Assembly: GCA_028285285.1 (NCBI GenBank)
Contig: JANQPW010000039.1
Location: forward strand, 1 to 12,220
Length of the DNA: 12,220 nt
Direction: 5' to 3'
Source of the DNA: Silvanigrellales bacterium
Lineage (GTDB): Bacteria; Bdellovibrionota_B; Oligoflexia; Silvanigrellales; Silvanigrellaceae
Each line of letters opens with the position of its first letter. The first letter of the stretch is position 1. Below the pieces are notes generated by a model. That model had not been told where the DNA came from. It worked only from the letters and a program-made list of their open reading frames with translations, and did no database searches. Both the position numbers and the translations under genes were made by a program. This document shows positions 6,061-12,220 of the stretch, one piece after another.

Positions 6061-8063
6061 TGGAGCAGACAGTAACGGAATTTGACGGGGCATTTGTTCC
6101 TGCCACTCATCATGTTTCTGATCTTGTGCCTCTGTTTGCGAATGAGCCAAACCCAACCATCAGCCAAGAATACCGTAGCTTGTCGTTTTGTGGTCACGTG
6201 CATGCTGTGCGAGACCATGGAGAAGTGATCTTCATTGACCTGCGTGATCGTCACCAGCTGATTCAAATCGTCTGCGATCCGGAGCTCTGTCCGGAGTCTT
6301 TCGAGCAAGCGAAGAAAGTGAAGGTCGAGAGCACGCTGAAGGTGAGTGGCTACCTGCGAAGGCGTCCAAAAGAAACAGAAAACCCGGTCGAGCAGTTGGG
6401 TTTTGTGGAGATCGTGGGTGAAGAGGTTGAGCTGCTCGGAGTCTGTGCGTCTTTGCCTTATCCTGTGCACGACGATGCAGAAGTGCACGAGGCCGTTCGG
6501 TTGAAACACAGGTACCTTCAGCTGCGGAAAAAATCAGGGCTGCGGTCGACCCTTGTCTTTCGCTCACGCTTTGTGAATGCCTTCAAAGCCGCTTTTCTGG
6601 ATCGTGAGTTTGTGGATGTGGAAACACCGATACTGTTTCGCAGCACTCCAGAAGGGGCGCGCGATTTTGTTGTGCCTTCGCGTCATGCATCGGGAAACTT
6701 TTATGCTTTGGTGCAAAGCCCCCAGCTGATGAAGCAACTGCTCATGATCGGTGGGCTTGAGCGCTATGTTCAGGTGTGCCGCTGTTTTCGAGATGAAGAT
6801 CTTCGGGCCGATCGGCAGCCTGAGTTTACCCAGCTCGATCTCGAGGCGGCCTTCGTGGATCCTTCGTTTGTGCGGCGAGCGGTAGAAGAAGCTCTCCGCG
6901 TTGCCCTTGGCCATTGTTTGTCGAAAGAGCAATTGGTCGACGATTTTAAGAGCCTTTGTGAAGGAGGACAGCCTATCCGGCATATGACTCATGCTGAGGC
7001 TGTGCAGTTTTATGGCACTGATGCCCCGGATCTCCGCTTCGACCTCCCCATTTATGATGGAACGCAGGTCTTCACGCAAACTCGGCTAGAAACCTTCCGG
7101 AAGCTCATCGAAAAGGGTGCGCGTCTTCGCTTTCTTTGCCTCCCAGGGAAAAGGCCGAAAGCTTCGGATACGGGTGAGCTTTCCCGCAGTTTTCTGGACA
7201 CCTTGCCGGGCTTTGCCCAAGAGTTTGGGGGGCAAGGTTTGGCCTGGCTTCGCAAGCAAGACGATGGCACTTGGCAGGGACCCATTGCGAAATTTTTAAG
7301 TGCCGAAGAGTTGAGTGAAGTTGAAGCTTTGGTTGTTGAGGCAAAGCATTCGTCTGTGGATGCGGCCGATCTGCAAGCGGGAACAATGCTCTTTTTCAGC
7401 TGCCATCTCAACACTAAGGTTGTTTCCGGAACCTTAGGGGAGCTGCGTCTCAAAATAGCCCGGGAGTTGGGCCTTGTTCAAAAACGATGGGCACTGACTT
7501 GGATCACCGATTTCCCCCAGTTTGAGTGGGACTCTCAGCTGAAACGCTTGAGTTGCGCTCATCACCCGTTCACACACCCTTCGGCAAGAGGAGTTCAGCT
7601 GCTACTGGAGCGCCAAAAGACTCGTCGGAAGGGTGAAGGGTTGGCAAGCCAAAATGTCGATGAGCTGCTTGCGCTCCACTCCACGGGCTTTGATCTTGTG
7701 CTCAATGGTAAGGAAGTGGGGGGCGGGAGTGCTCGTATTCACCAGGCTGACCTTCAGCGAGCCGTGTTTCGGGAGCTCGGCTTGTCTGACGACGAAATTT
7801 CGTCACAGTTTGGCTTTTTTATGGATGCTCTCAGCACTGGGGCCCCTCCCCACTGTGGCATGGCCTTGGGTTTGGATCGGCTTGTGAGCTTGCTTTTGGA
7901 GCAAGAGTCTATTCGTGACGTCATCGCTTTTCCCAAGTCGGGAGGAGGTCAGTGCTTGCTCTCAGGCGCTCCTTCACAATTGCCACGAGCCTCTTTGCGG
8001 GAGCTGGGTATCGTGTGCGACACTGGAGAAGATGAAATCGAGGTGACTCCGGAGGCCAAATGA
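6057..8063 (+). CDS. aspS: Aspartyl-tRNA synthetase, bacterial type, with extra segments
   Basis: This class II synthetase charges tRNA with aspartate (EC 6.1.1.12 or 6.1.1.23). It has 668 residues, against about 590 in E. coli. Domains in order: a non-conserved N-terminal extension (about 1-38), the OB-fold anticodon-binding domain (about 39-140; CGHVHAVRDHGEVIFIDLRDR), then the catalytic core with the GAD insertion (about 310-440) that marks the bacterial type. Core motifs visible: TPEGARDFVVPSR, QSPQLMKQLLM (aspartate-binding), motif 2 FRDEDLRADRQPEFTQLD from residue 244, HHPFTHPSA, NGKEVGGGSARIH, and motif 3 GLDRL at 605-609. His54 occupies the position of Leu30 in E. coli AspRS. A His there is associated with non-discriminating enzymes that also charge tRNA-Asn. 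A roughly 15-residue insertion, rich in Lys/Arg, follows HHPFT. The start is GTG 6057 (GTGA overlap with pepF), with ATG 6060 one codon later. The 3' end overlaps the next gene by ATGA. Confidence 0.95.
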   Translation: MMEQTVTEFDGAFVPATHHVSDLVPLFANEPNPTISQEYRSLSFCGHVHAVRDHGEVIFIDLRDRHQLIQIVCDPELCPESFEQAKKVKVESTLKVSGYLRRRPKETENPVEQLGFVEIVGEEVELLGVCASLPYPVHDDAEVHEAVRLKHRYLQLRKKSGLRSTLVFRSRFVNAFKAAFLDREFVDVETPILFRSTPEGARDFVVPSRHASGNFYALVQSPQLMKQLLMIGGLERYVQVCRCFRDEDLRADRQPEFTQLDLEAAFVDPSFVRRAVEEALRVALGHCLSKEQLVDDFKSLCEGGQPIRHMTHAEAVQFYGTDAPDLRFDLPIYDGTQVFTQTRLETFRKLIEKGARLRFLCLPGKRPKASDTGELSRSFLDTLPGFAQEFGGQGLAWLRKQDDGTWQGPIAKFLSAEELSEVEALVVEAKHSSVDAADLQAGTMLFFSCHLNTKVVSGTLGELRLKIARELGLVQKRWALTWITDFPQFEWDSQLKRLSCAHHPFTHPSARGVQLLLERQKTRRKGEGLASQNVDELLALHSTGFDLVLNGKEVGGGSARIHQADLQRAVFRELGLSDDEISSQFGFFMDALSTGAPPHCGMALGLDRLVSLLLEQESIRDVIAFPKSGGGQCLLSGAPSQLPRASLRELGIVCDTGEDEIEVTPEAK

Positions 8064-8899
8064 AATCCCCGTACGAACGCCGTGTCGATGAAAGTGTTGA
8101 GTTTCTCAAGGGGTGGTCAAAGTCGGCCGGTGCCCCTGATGTTTGCGTGGTTTTGGGAAGCGGGCTTTCAGGTTTGGTCGATTCCAGCCAGCTTTCTCAG
8201 AGTATTTCTTTCAATGATATTCCAGGCTTCAAAACAACGGCCGTCAAAGGCCACTCAGGAAGTTTGAGTTTGCTGAACCACAATAGTCTTTGTGTTGCCA
8301 TTTTGTCAGGGCGTGTTCATGGCTATGAGGGTTACGACGCCGGTGAGGTCGCACACAATATTCGCACCTTGCTGAGGTGGGGCACGTCAAAGGCCATCTT
8401 GACCAATGCGTCTGGTTGTGTGGAGCCACAATGGAAAGTGGGTGAGGTGATGCTCATTGCTGACCAAATCAACGCCACTGGTACCTCTCCTCTAGAGGGA
8501 GACTTTGGCCTTGGCTTTGGAAAGCGCTTCGTGGATATGTCGGAGCCCTTCGATCGTGGACTTCAACAGGTGGCGCGGGAAGTTTTTGCGAAACACGGCC
8601 ATGCTTTGCGTGAAGGAGTCTATTACGGTTTGATGGGCCCAGCATACGAAACGCCGGCCGAGGTGCGCATGATTCGCAACATGGGTGCGAGCGCAGTGGG
8701 AATGAGCACCGTGCTGGAGGCCCTCGCAGCACGACAGTTAAACGCGAAGGTTTTGGGTTTGTCTTGCCTCACCAATTTTGCAGCAGGCTTGCTGGATCAA
8801 CCGTTGTCTCATGAGGAAGTCGTTGAGGCTGGTAAGGGTTTTCAAAAGATTTTTCAGGGCCTCTTTCTTGAACTGTGTGCTGCTGTGTGTGCCGCATGA
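8060..8899 (+). CDS. Purine-nucleoside phosphorylase, trimeric PNP/MTAP type
   Basis: This 279-residue cytoplasmic enzyme (EC 2.4.2.1) cleaves purine nucleosides with phosphate to the free base and (deoxy)ribose-1-phosphate, in purine salvage. The length fits the homotrimeric PunA/PNP class rather than hexameric DeoD. Motifs in order: phosphate loop VVLGSGLSGLVD near residue 30, IPGFKTTAVKGHSG, GRVHGYEGY (phosphate and ribose contacts), LTNASGCVEPQWKVGEVM, DQIN at 135-138 (the family usually has DHIN or DHLN), GLMGPAYETPAE with Glu197 as the purine-binding Glu, VGMSTVLE, and TNFAAG with Asn239. Asn at that last position is the mark of 6-oxopurine (inosine/guanosine) preference in human-type PNPs. 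Close relatives include MTA phosphorylase, but Asn239 argues against that. The start ATG 8060 overlaps the aspS stop (ATGA), with GGAGG 4 bases upstream. The stop overlaps the next gene, again by ATGA. Confidence 0.93.
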   Translation: MKSPYERRVDESVEFLKGWSKSAGAPDVCVVLGSGLSGLVDSSQLSQSISFNDIPGFKTTAVKGHSGSLSLLNHNSLCVAILSGRVHGYEGYDAGEVAHNIRTLLRWGTSKAILTNASGCVEPQWKVGEVMLIADQINATGTSPLEGDFGLGFGKRFVDMSEPFDRGLQQVAREVFAKHGHALREGVYYGLMGPAYETPAEVRMIRNMGASAVGMSTVLEALAARQLNAKVLGLSCLTNFAAGLLDQPLSHEEVVEAGKGFQKIFQGLFLELCAAVCAA

Positions 8900-9492
8900 G
8901 CCGGTGCGGGGCCGTGCTCTTTCTGCTGGGCATGGTGCAGGTTGGGTTCGTTACAGCTGTGGCTTGTCGCAGCTTGAAGTGGAATGAAGACACTCTGGCA
9001 GGAGAGCTGGTTTGCTCTGTGGATCCTTCTCAATGCCCTGAACAGATCAGCTATGACAAGGATACTGACCAGGCTTTGTTTCAGCCCTACAAGGTCCTTT
9101 ACGAAAAGATCACAGGAAGGTCGGCTGAGAGGCCACGGTTCTATTTTGCCGATCTCTCGCCTTACCACCAGCCGAATTCCCTCAACCGCATTGTGGGAAT
9201 TTGCGATCTCAATCGTGGCCATGTTTTTGTTGAAAAGTCGTCTTGGGAGAAGCTGGGTGAGGTTCAGCGGGAAATGCTCATGTTGCACGAGCTTTCACAT
9301 TGTGTGGCCAAGGTGAGACACAACCCAGCCGAAGAAGAAATCGAACGAGCCTGTCGCCAAAAAGAAAATGGCACCCGCAGCTGTTTCACGAAGCGACCCC
9401 TCTCGCTCATGCACCCGTCTTTGTTTCATGAAGATCTGTATCTGATCTTTAAGGAACAGTACCATGCAGACCTGCTCTTGATGCATCAATGA
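8896..9492 (+). CDS. Small exported HExxH protein, putative metzincin-like lipoprotein
   Basis: This 198-residue protein belongs to no family I can name. The start ATG 8896 is chosen because it overlaps the preceding stop (ATGA) and gives a clean signal sequence; no clear Shine-Dalgarno stretch precedes it, so translation is probably coupled. A hydrophobic segment (residues 5-23) ends in VTAVAC, acceptable as a lipobox with Cys24 as the lipidated residue, although cleavage by signal peptidase I is possible. The notable motif is HELSH at 131-135 (zinc His131, catalytic Glu132, His135), followed by His142 and then PLSLMHP at 168-174. An HExxH with a third His seven residues on and a downstream S-x-M turn resembles the zinc site and Met-turn of metzincin proteases, but the metzincin glycine is absent and the third His is one residue further than in HExxHxxGxxH. 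Six further cysteines (40, 47, 103, 136, 153, 163) suggest disulfides, which fits a location outside the cytoplasm. Protease activity is an inference. Confidence 0.8.
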   Translation: MSRCGAVLFLLGMVQVGFVTAVACRSLKWNEDTLAGELVCSVDPSQCPEQISYDKDTDQALFQPYKVLYEKITGRSAERPRFYFADLSPYHQPNSLNRIVGICDLNRGHVFVEKSSWEKLGEVQREMLMLHELSHCVAKVRHNPAEEEIERACRQKENGTRSCFTKRPLSLMHPSLFHEDLYLIFKEQYHADLLLMHQ

Positions 9493-9519
9493 TGCAGCCT
9501 GTGAGAACAGGGGTGAGCC

Positions 9520-9528
9520 TGCTACAAT
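9520..9528 (+). promoter_or_regulatory. Candidate extended -10 promoter of the hydrolase gene
   Basis: TGCTACAAT matches the extended -10 form TGnTATAAT with one mismatch. It lies in the 65-base gap before the hydrolase ATG and would give a transcript start near 9535 and a leader of about 20 bases containing AGGA at 9547-9550. No good -35 element is seen, as is usual for extended -10 promoters. Confidence 0.4.
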
Positions 9529-9557
9529 TGGAAAAAGCCTTTGCACAGGAACTCGCC

Positions 9558-10832
9558 ATGATCACGAAATATGTTTTTTTCTTGCTTGTACTGGGGGTAA
9601 CATCGTTTGGCTATGCTAAACCTCTAGCAGACCATTGCAAGGCAAAGTCAGTTAAGTCGATCTCACGCCCTTGGTATCCTGAAAAGAAAAGCGGCAAGAC
9701 CTTTTCGTACCGCTTTCAGGTTAGGGAAGGGAAACCTGGGAAGCCAACGGTGATTCTGACGCCAGGGGGCCCTGGTGATGTTCCGATGGGTTCGGAAAAA
9801 ATCCTTTCGCGTTACCCCAAAGACTTCACAGTGATCCTCACTGAGCCACGCGGCATAGGGTGTAACGAATCAGAAAGCGGGGAAGAGTATCCTCTCGATT
9901 TTTTCACAAATGAAAACGTCGCACATGATGTTGTCAGCATTGTGAAGTCCCTGAAGTTGAAAAACTATCATATTCACGGCGTTTCGTGGGGCACTGTGAT
10001 CGCCACCATTGCCACCAAATTTGCAGAATCCGAAGGCTTGCCACCAAAGTCCACAATACTCTCGGGAGTGATCGGCCATGGAGTGAAAGAGATCGATTGG
10101 CTGAACAGCGTGGCCCGGGTTTACCACAAAGAGCTCACCCGTATCCGACCCGAGTCAAGGGAGTATCTTTTCAGCCTCTCGAAGCCTCCTCTGGGCCTGT
10201 CTCAAGAACAATGGGCAAAGCTCATTGAGTTTGCAGTCACTCCTGGAGACATCACGCCCACAGATGCAACTCAAGAGACTTTTCTTGCCAGCTTCCTCAA
10301 CGGACTGGGGAAGGGAGCAGACAAAGAGAAAATTGCTGCCGCTGAAAAGCTGGCGGCCCAGTTCAAAAATAAAAAACCTGAGAAGCACACGAGAAATTGG
10401 AAGTCACTGAAGGTCAACGTTTCATGTCGGAGCATTTTTGGAGCTGAAATCGGCAGACTGGTTTTCAACAAAGGGGTGTTCTCAGTTGAGCGGAAAGAAA
10501 AACTCCGGGACTTTGACAAGGAGTGCTTGCAGCACGACCTCACCAGTCCCTATGATTCGAAGAGATTTCTTGTGAAAACTCCCCTTCACTACGTGCAAGG
10601 AATTGACGACCCCTACACCCCTGTTTGGGGCGCTGTGTATCACCATGAGAACCAGATCTACGCCAAACGACAGATGTTGCTTGTCAAAAATGCAGGCCAT
10701 TCTCCGCTTTTCACGCAACTCACACGGGGAGGCTGCAGTGAGATGTTTTGGAAAGCAGTGACGGAAAACAACGATTTTTCAAGTCTGGTGAAAAAGTGCA
10801 AGGTCCCCACTGTGGTGTGGGCTGAGCACTAG
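9558..10832 (+). CDS. Exported alpha/beta hydrolase, S33 peptidase-like
   Basis: This is a 424-residue secreted or periplasmic alpha/beta-hydrolase. The ATG at 9558 is preferred over the upstream in-frame ATG at 9489 because AGGA lies 7 bases ahead and the protein then opens with a normal signal peptide (hydrophobic VFFLLVLGVTSFGYA, likely cleaved before KPLADHC). The fold markers are the oxyanion motif TPGGPGDVP (HGGPG type), EPRGIGCNES (family form D-x-RG-x-G-x-S), and the nucleophile elbow GVSWG with Ser143. The late motifs DDPYTP with Asp351 and NAGHSP with His381 complete a Ser-Asp-His triad in the correct order. The GGPG motif and the D-P-x-T-P form point to the prolyl iminopeptidase/tripeptidyl aminopeptidase group (S33), so an exo-peptidase is the best guess; esterase or other hydrolase activity cannot be excluded. 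The lid region between about residues 170 and 310 is not recognisable. It follows the metallo-lipoprotein by 65 bases with its own candidate promoter. Confidence 0.88.
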   Translation: MITKYVFFLLVLGVTSFGYAKPLADHCKAKSVKSISRPWYPEKKSGKTFSYRFQVREGKPGKPTVILTPGGPGDVPMGSEKILSRYPKDFTVILTEPRGIGCNESESGEEYPLDFFTNENVAHDVVSIVKSLKLKNYHIHGVSWGTVIATIATKFAESEGLPPKSTILSGVIGHGVKEIDWLNSVARVYHKELTRIRPESREYLFSLSKPPLGLSQEQWAKLIEFAVTPGDITPTDATQETFLASFLNGLGKGADKEKIAAAEKLAAQFKNKKPEKHTRNWKSLKVNVSCRSIFGAEIGRLVFNKGVFSVERKEKLRDFDKECLQHDLTSPYDSKRFLVKTPLHYVQGIDDPYTPVWGAVYHHENQIYAKRQMLLVKNAGHSPLFTQLTRGGCSEMFWKAVTENNDFSSLVKKCKVPTVVWAEH

Positions 10833-10845
10833 GAGGGCTCAGCCC
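10819..10845. terminator. Shared hairpin between convergent genes, possible bidirectional terminator
   Basis: GGGCTGAGC (10819-10827) and GCTCAGCCC (10837-10845) form a perfect 9-bp stem around a 9-base loop. The TAG stop of the hydrolase (10830-10832) is in the loop, and the right arm ends directly against the TGA stop of the converging gene (10846-10848). Neither side has a clear T run, so it is not a textbook intrinsic terminator. Its position between two convergent stops still favours a role in ending or protecting both transcripts. Confidence 0.45.
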
Positions 10846-11412
10846 TCAGTCAAGTGTTCGGTTCAGTTCTGCAATCGACATCAATTTGCAGCTGCTCGCC
10901 TTGGCACAAAAACCAACCGAGTCTTCTCTTGAGAAGGGAGCCAGAAAGCTTCTTGCGAAACCGGGAACTCCTTCTTCCGGTTGAGAATAGGCGATGGAGA
11001 AATGGTAGAGCTTGTTCCCTCGCTGCGCCACGATCTCCCATCCAAACGAATAGCCTCTACCTGGATCTGAGTTCGACACAAATGCCGACTTTCCGCACCG
11101 GGCATCACCAATGGATTCATAGTCGATCTCACTCAGTGTAACGAATTTCGGATTTCCAGACTTTGGAGTGGTCATGAAAACGTGTCGCAACCCGGGTTGA
11201 GCACGGCAAGCTGTGAATCCAGCTTCGGGCAGCTCCCTTTTTTGGAAGGTGTGCCGGTGAAACTCTTTGGGCAATTGTTTTTCAAATTGTCGAACAACCG
11301 GATCTGGCTTGAGGTCATCTGCATGCCCTTCGGCCAGACTCAAGGCTCCAACCGCAGACATGAGGGTCACATGGCAAACTGCTTTTGCTTTGGAGAAATG
11401 GGTCTGTGTCAT
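10846..11412 (-). CDS. Small exported four-cysteine protein, unknown family
   Basis: I do not recognise this 188-residue protein. The start on the minus strand is the ATG at 11412, with AGAAGG 5 bases upstream (11418-11423); an in-frame ATG at 11442 would place ten charged residues before it. The protein opens with a signal peptide ending LSLAEGHA, probably cut before DDLKPDP (after residue 31). The mature part is about 157 residues, mixed in composition, with four cysteines (69, 106, 169, 175) that could form two disulfides, consistent with the periplasm. The C-terminal third includes a GWEIVAQRGNKLYHFSIAYSQ stretch that reads like two beta strands, then FCAKASSCK. No catalytic motif is visible. 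It converges on the hydrolase gene and lies 136 bases downstream of another minus-strand gene. No convincing promoter was found in that gap. Confidence 0.75.
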   Translation of the reverse strand: MTQTHFSKAKAVCHVTLMSAVGALSLAEGHADDLKPDPVVRQFEKQLPKEFHRHTFQKRELPEAGFTACRAQPGLRHVFMTTPKSGNPKFVTLSEIDYESIGDARCGKSAFVSNSDPGRGYSFGWEIVAQRGNKLYHFSIAYSQPEEGVPGFARSFLAPFSREDSVGFCAKASSCKLMSIAELNRTLD

Positions 11413-11417
11413 GGTAG

Positions 11418-11423
11418 CCTTCT
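11418..11423 (-). promoter_or_regulatory. Ribosome binding site of the four-cysteine protein gene
   Basis: Read on the minus strand, AGAAGG ends 5 bases before the ATG at 11412. It favours this start over the in-frame upstream ATG at 11442, and the signal peptide is then correctly placed at the N-terminus. Confidence 0.5.
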
Positions 11424-11548
11424 TGCATCTATTTCTGAACATGAGTGGTCTTCTTCCTTATCACGCCAGACATCATGCCCAAAGCTGTCAGCTTCTCAAG
11501 AGAATCGATGATCAGCGGCAACAAAACTCATGCCCGAGTTGGCCTCTG

Positions 11549-12220
11549 CTATTTCACGTACGACATACCGAGGAGCAGGTACCAACGGAAACCCGATGGC
11601 GTCACGAGGGCTGTGTTGGGGGCTCCATTGAGCCCACTGATGGTGTACGCCTTTTGATTGTACTCACCACCTAAGATGGCATCGAAGGAAAATTGGTGTG
11701 GCGGCTCCATCACCGTGAGGTGAAATGTGAACTGCCCGTCAACAGAGATTTCCTGGAGGGTAACCCCTCGTGATTGCTTTTCGCCGGAGGCAAGGGTCTG
11801 CGACAACTCAAGCTGTTGTTCCAACGGTAGCAATCCTGTGAGTTGGAGAAATCCAACCCCGCCGAGGCGTGACTGGTAGCCCAAATAGAAGCGTGGAGCA
11901 GTGTCGATGAGCTGGGCATTCACAACATTTTTTTCTGTCAGAGCCAACTCTTTGGGTGAGTCAACCTCTGTGAGGTTGTTGCGAAGAAGTTCTGCTCGGA
12001 GTTCGAGCTTAGAGAGCACGAAATAGGGAAAGCTGGGTTTGATGCTCAGCCATCCCCGTTGGCTGCTGCCACTCACTGTGGCCTTTTCCAGAACCTGGCC
12101 TGCATCGTCTTTCACCTGAAGCGTGGAGGGGTTCTGAGTAGAGGTTTCGTAGCCGCCCCCAATCCAATTGAGCCAGAACTGCCCCCACACGTTGGGTAAA
12201 AAAGACTCTACCCTCAAAAT
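11549..12220 (-). CDS. Beta-rich, possibly outer-membrane protein, C-terminal part (5' truncated by window)
   Basis: At least 223 residues are open to the window edge on the minus strand; the start is not in the window (the TTG at 12217 is probably internal). The family is not recognised. The sequence is rich in alternating polar and hydrophobic stretches, such as FYLGYQSRLGGVGFLQLTGLL, FTFHLTVMEPPHQFSF, AILGGEYNQKAYTISGL and a final FRWYLLLGMSYVK. These look like amphipathic strands separated by short Gly/Asn/Pro turns, as in outer-membrane beta-barrels or surface beta-sandwich proteins. There are no cysteines, which also suits an outer-membrane protein, but the last residue is Lys rather than the Phe typical of barrel insertion signals. 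The assignment to the outer membrane is an inference. It is transcribed toward the four-cysteine protein gene, 136 bases away, and the two could share a transcript. Confidence 0.75.
   Translation of the reverse strand: MLRVESFLPNVWGQFWLNWIGGGYETSTQNPSTLQVKDDAGQVLEKATVSGSSQRGWLSIKPSFPYFVLSKLELRAELLRNNLTEVDSPKELALTEKNVVNAQLIDTAPRFYLGYQSRLGGVGFLQLTGLLPLEQQLELSQTLASGEKQSRGVTLQEISVDGQFTFHLTVMEPPHQFSFDAILGGEYNQKAYTISGLNGAPNTALVTPSGFRWYLLLGMSYVK

Noticed and set aside
8875..8895. TG/GCTG-rich stretch at the end of the purine phosphorylase gene, considered as a repeat
   Set aside because: It is only about 20 bases, irregular, and coding for the C-terminal CAAVCAA residues; there is no sign of a true repeat array.
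9489..9557. Longer N-terminus for the hydrolase from the ATG at 9489
   Set aside because: It would bury the signal peptide 23 residues inside the protein, and it lacks a ribosome site; the ATG at 9558 has AGGA 7 bases upstream.
11483..11504. Short inverted repeats AGCTGTCAGCT and TTCTCAAGAGAA in the minus-strand gap
   Set aside because: The stems are only 4-5 bp with loops of 2-3 bases and no T run, so they are not credible terminators or operators.
11445..11674. Plus-strand open frames across the gap and the end of the minus-strand beta-rich gene
   Set aside because: They overlap a better supported minus-strand gene, have no ribosome site and show no protein-like pattern.

Overview
The window comes from a Gram-negative-type bacterium. 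Several proteins carry export signals, and the last one looks like part of an outer-membrane or surface protein. By eye the GC content is near or just above 50 percent, and GTG starts are common. The exact lineage cannot be fixed from sequence alone. A Bdellovibrionota/Oligoflexia-like or other deltaproteobacterial relative would fit the mix of exported orphan proteins and a mixed-signature aspartyl-tRNA synthetase, but this is a low-confidence guess.

Region 1 (1-4149, plus strand) is an alpha-galactoside uptake and hydrolysis operon. It holds the C-terminal end of a sugar-binding protein, two MalF/MalG-type ABC permeases with clear EAA loops, and a cytoplasmic GH36 alpha-galactosidase with both catalytic aspartates visible. 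No ATPase subunit is present, so it must lie upstream or be shared from elsewhere in the genome.

Region 2 (4234-9492, plus strand) is a tightly packed set of four genes: oligoendopeptidase F, a bacterial-type aspartyl-tRNA synthetase, a trimeric-type purine nucleoside phosphorylase, and a small exported HExxH protein. Each junction overlaps by 4 bases (GTGA or ATGA), which points to one transcript with coupled translation. The functions are unrelated in pathway terms, apart from a loose theme of peptide and nucleoside salvage plus translation.

Region 3 (9493-10832, plus) is a single exported alpha/beta hydrolase of the S33/GGPG type, with its own candidate extended -10 promoter. Its stop codon lies in the loop of a perfect 9-bp hairpin that abuts the stop codon of the converging gene.

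Region 4 (10846-12220, minus) has two genes: a small exported four-cysteine protein of unknown family, and the C-terminal part of a beta-rich protein that runs off the window edge.

There are no tRNA or rRNA genes, CRISPR arrays, insertion sequences or phage genes. Most of the window is ordinary. The points that most deserve a second look are the aspartyl-tRNA synthetase (a His at the position linked to non-discriminating enzymes, plus extra segments), the small metzincin-like lipoprotein at the end of its operon, and the shared convergent hairpin.
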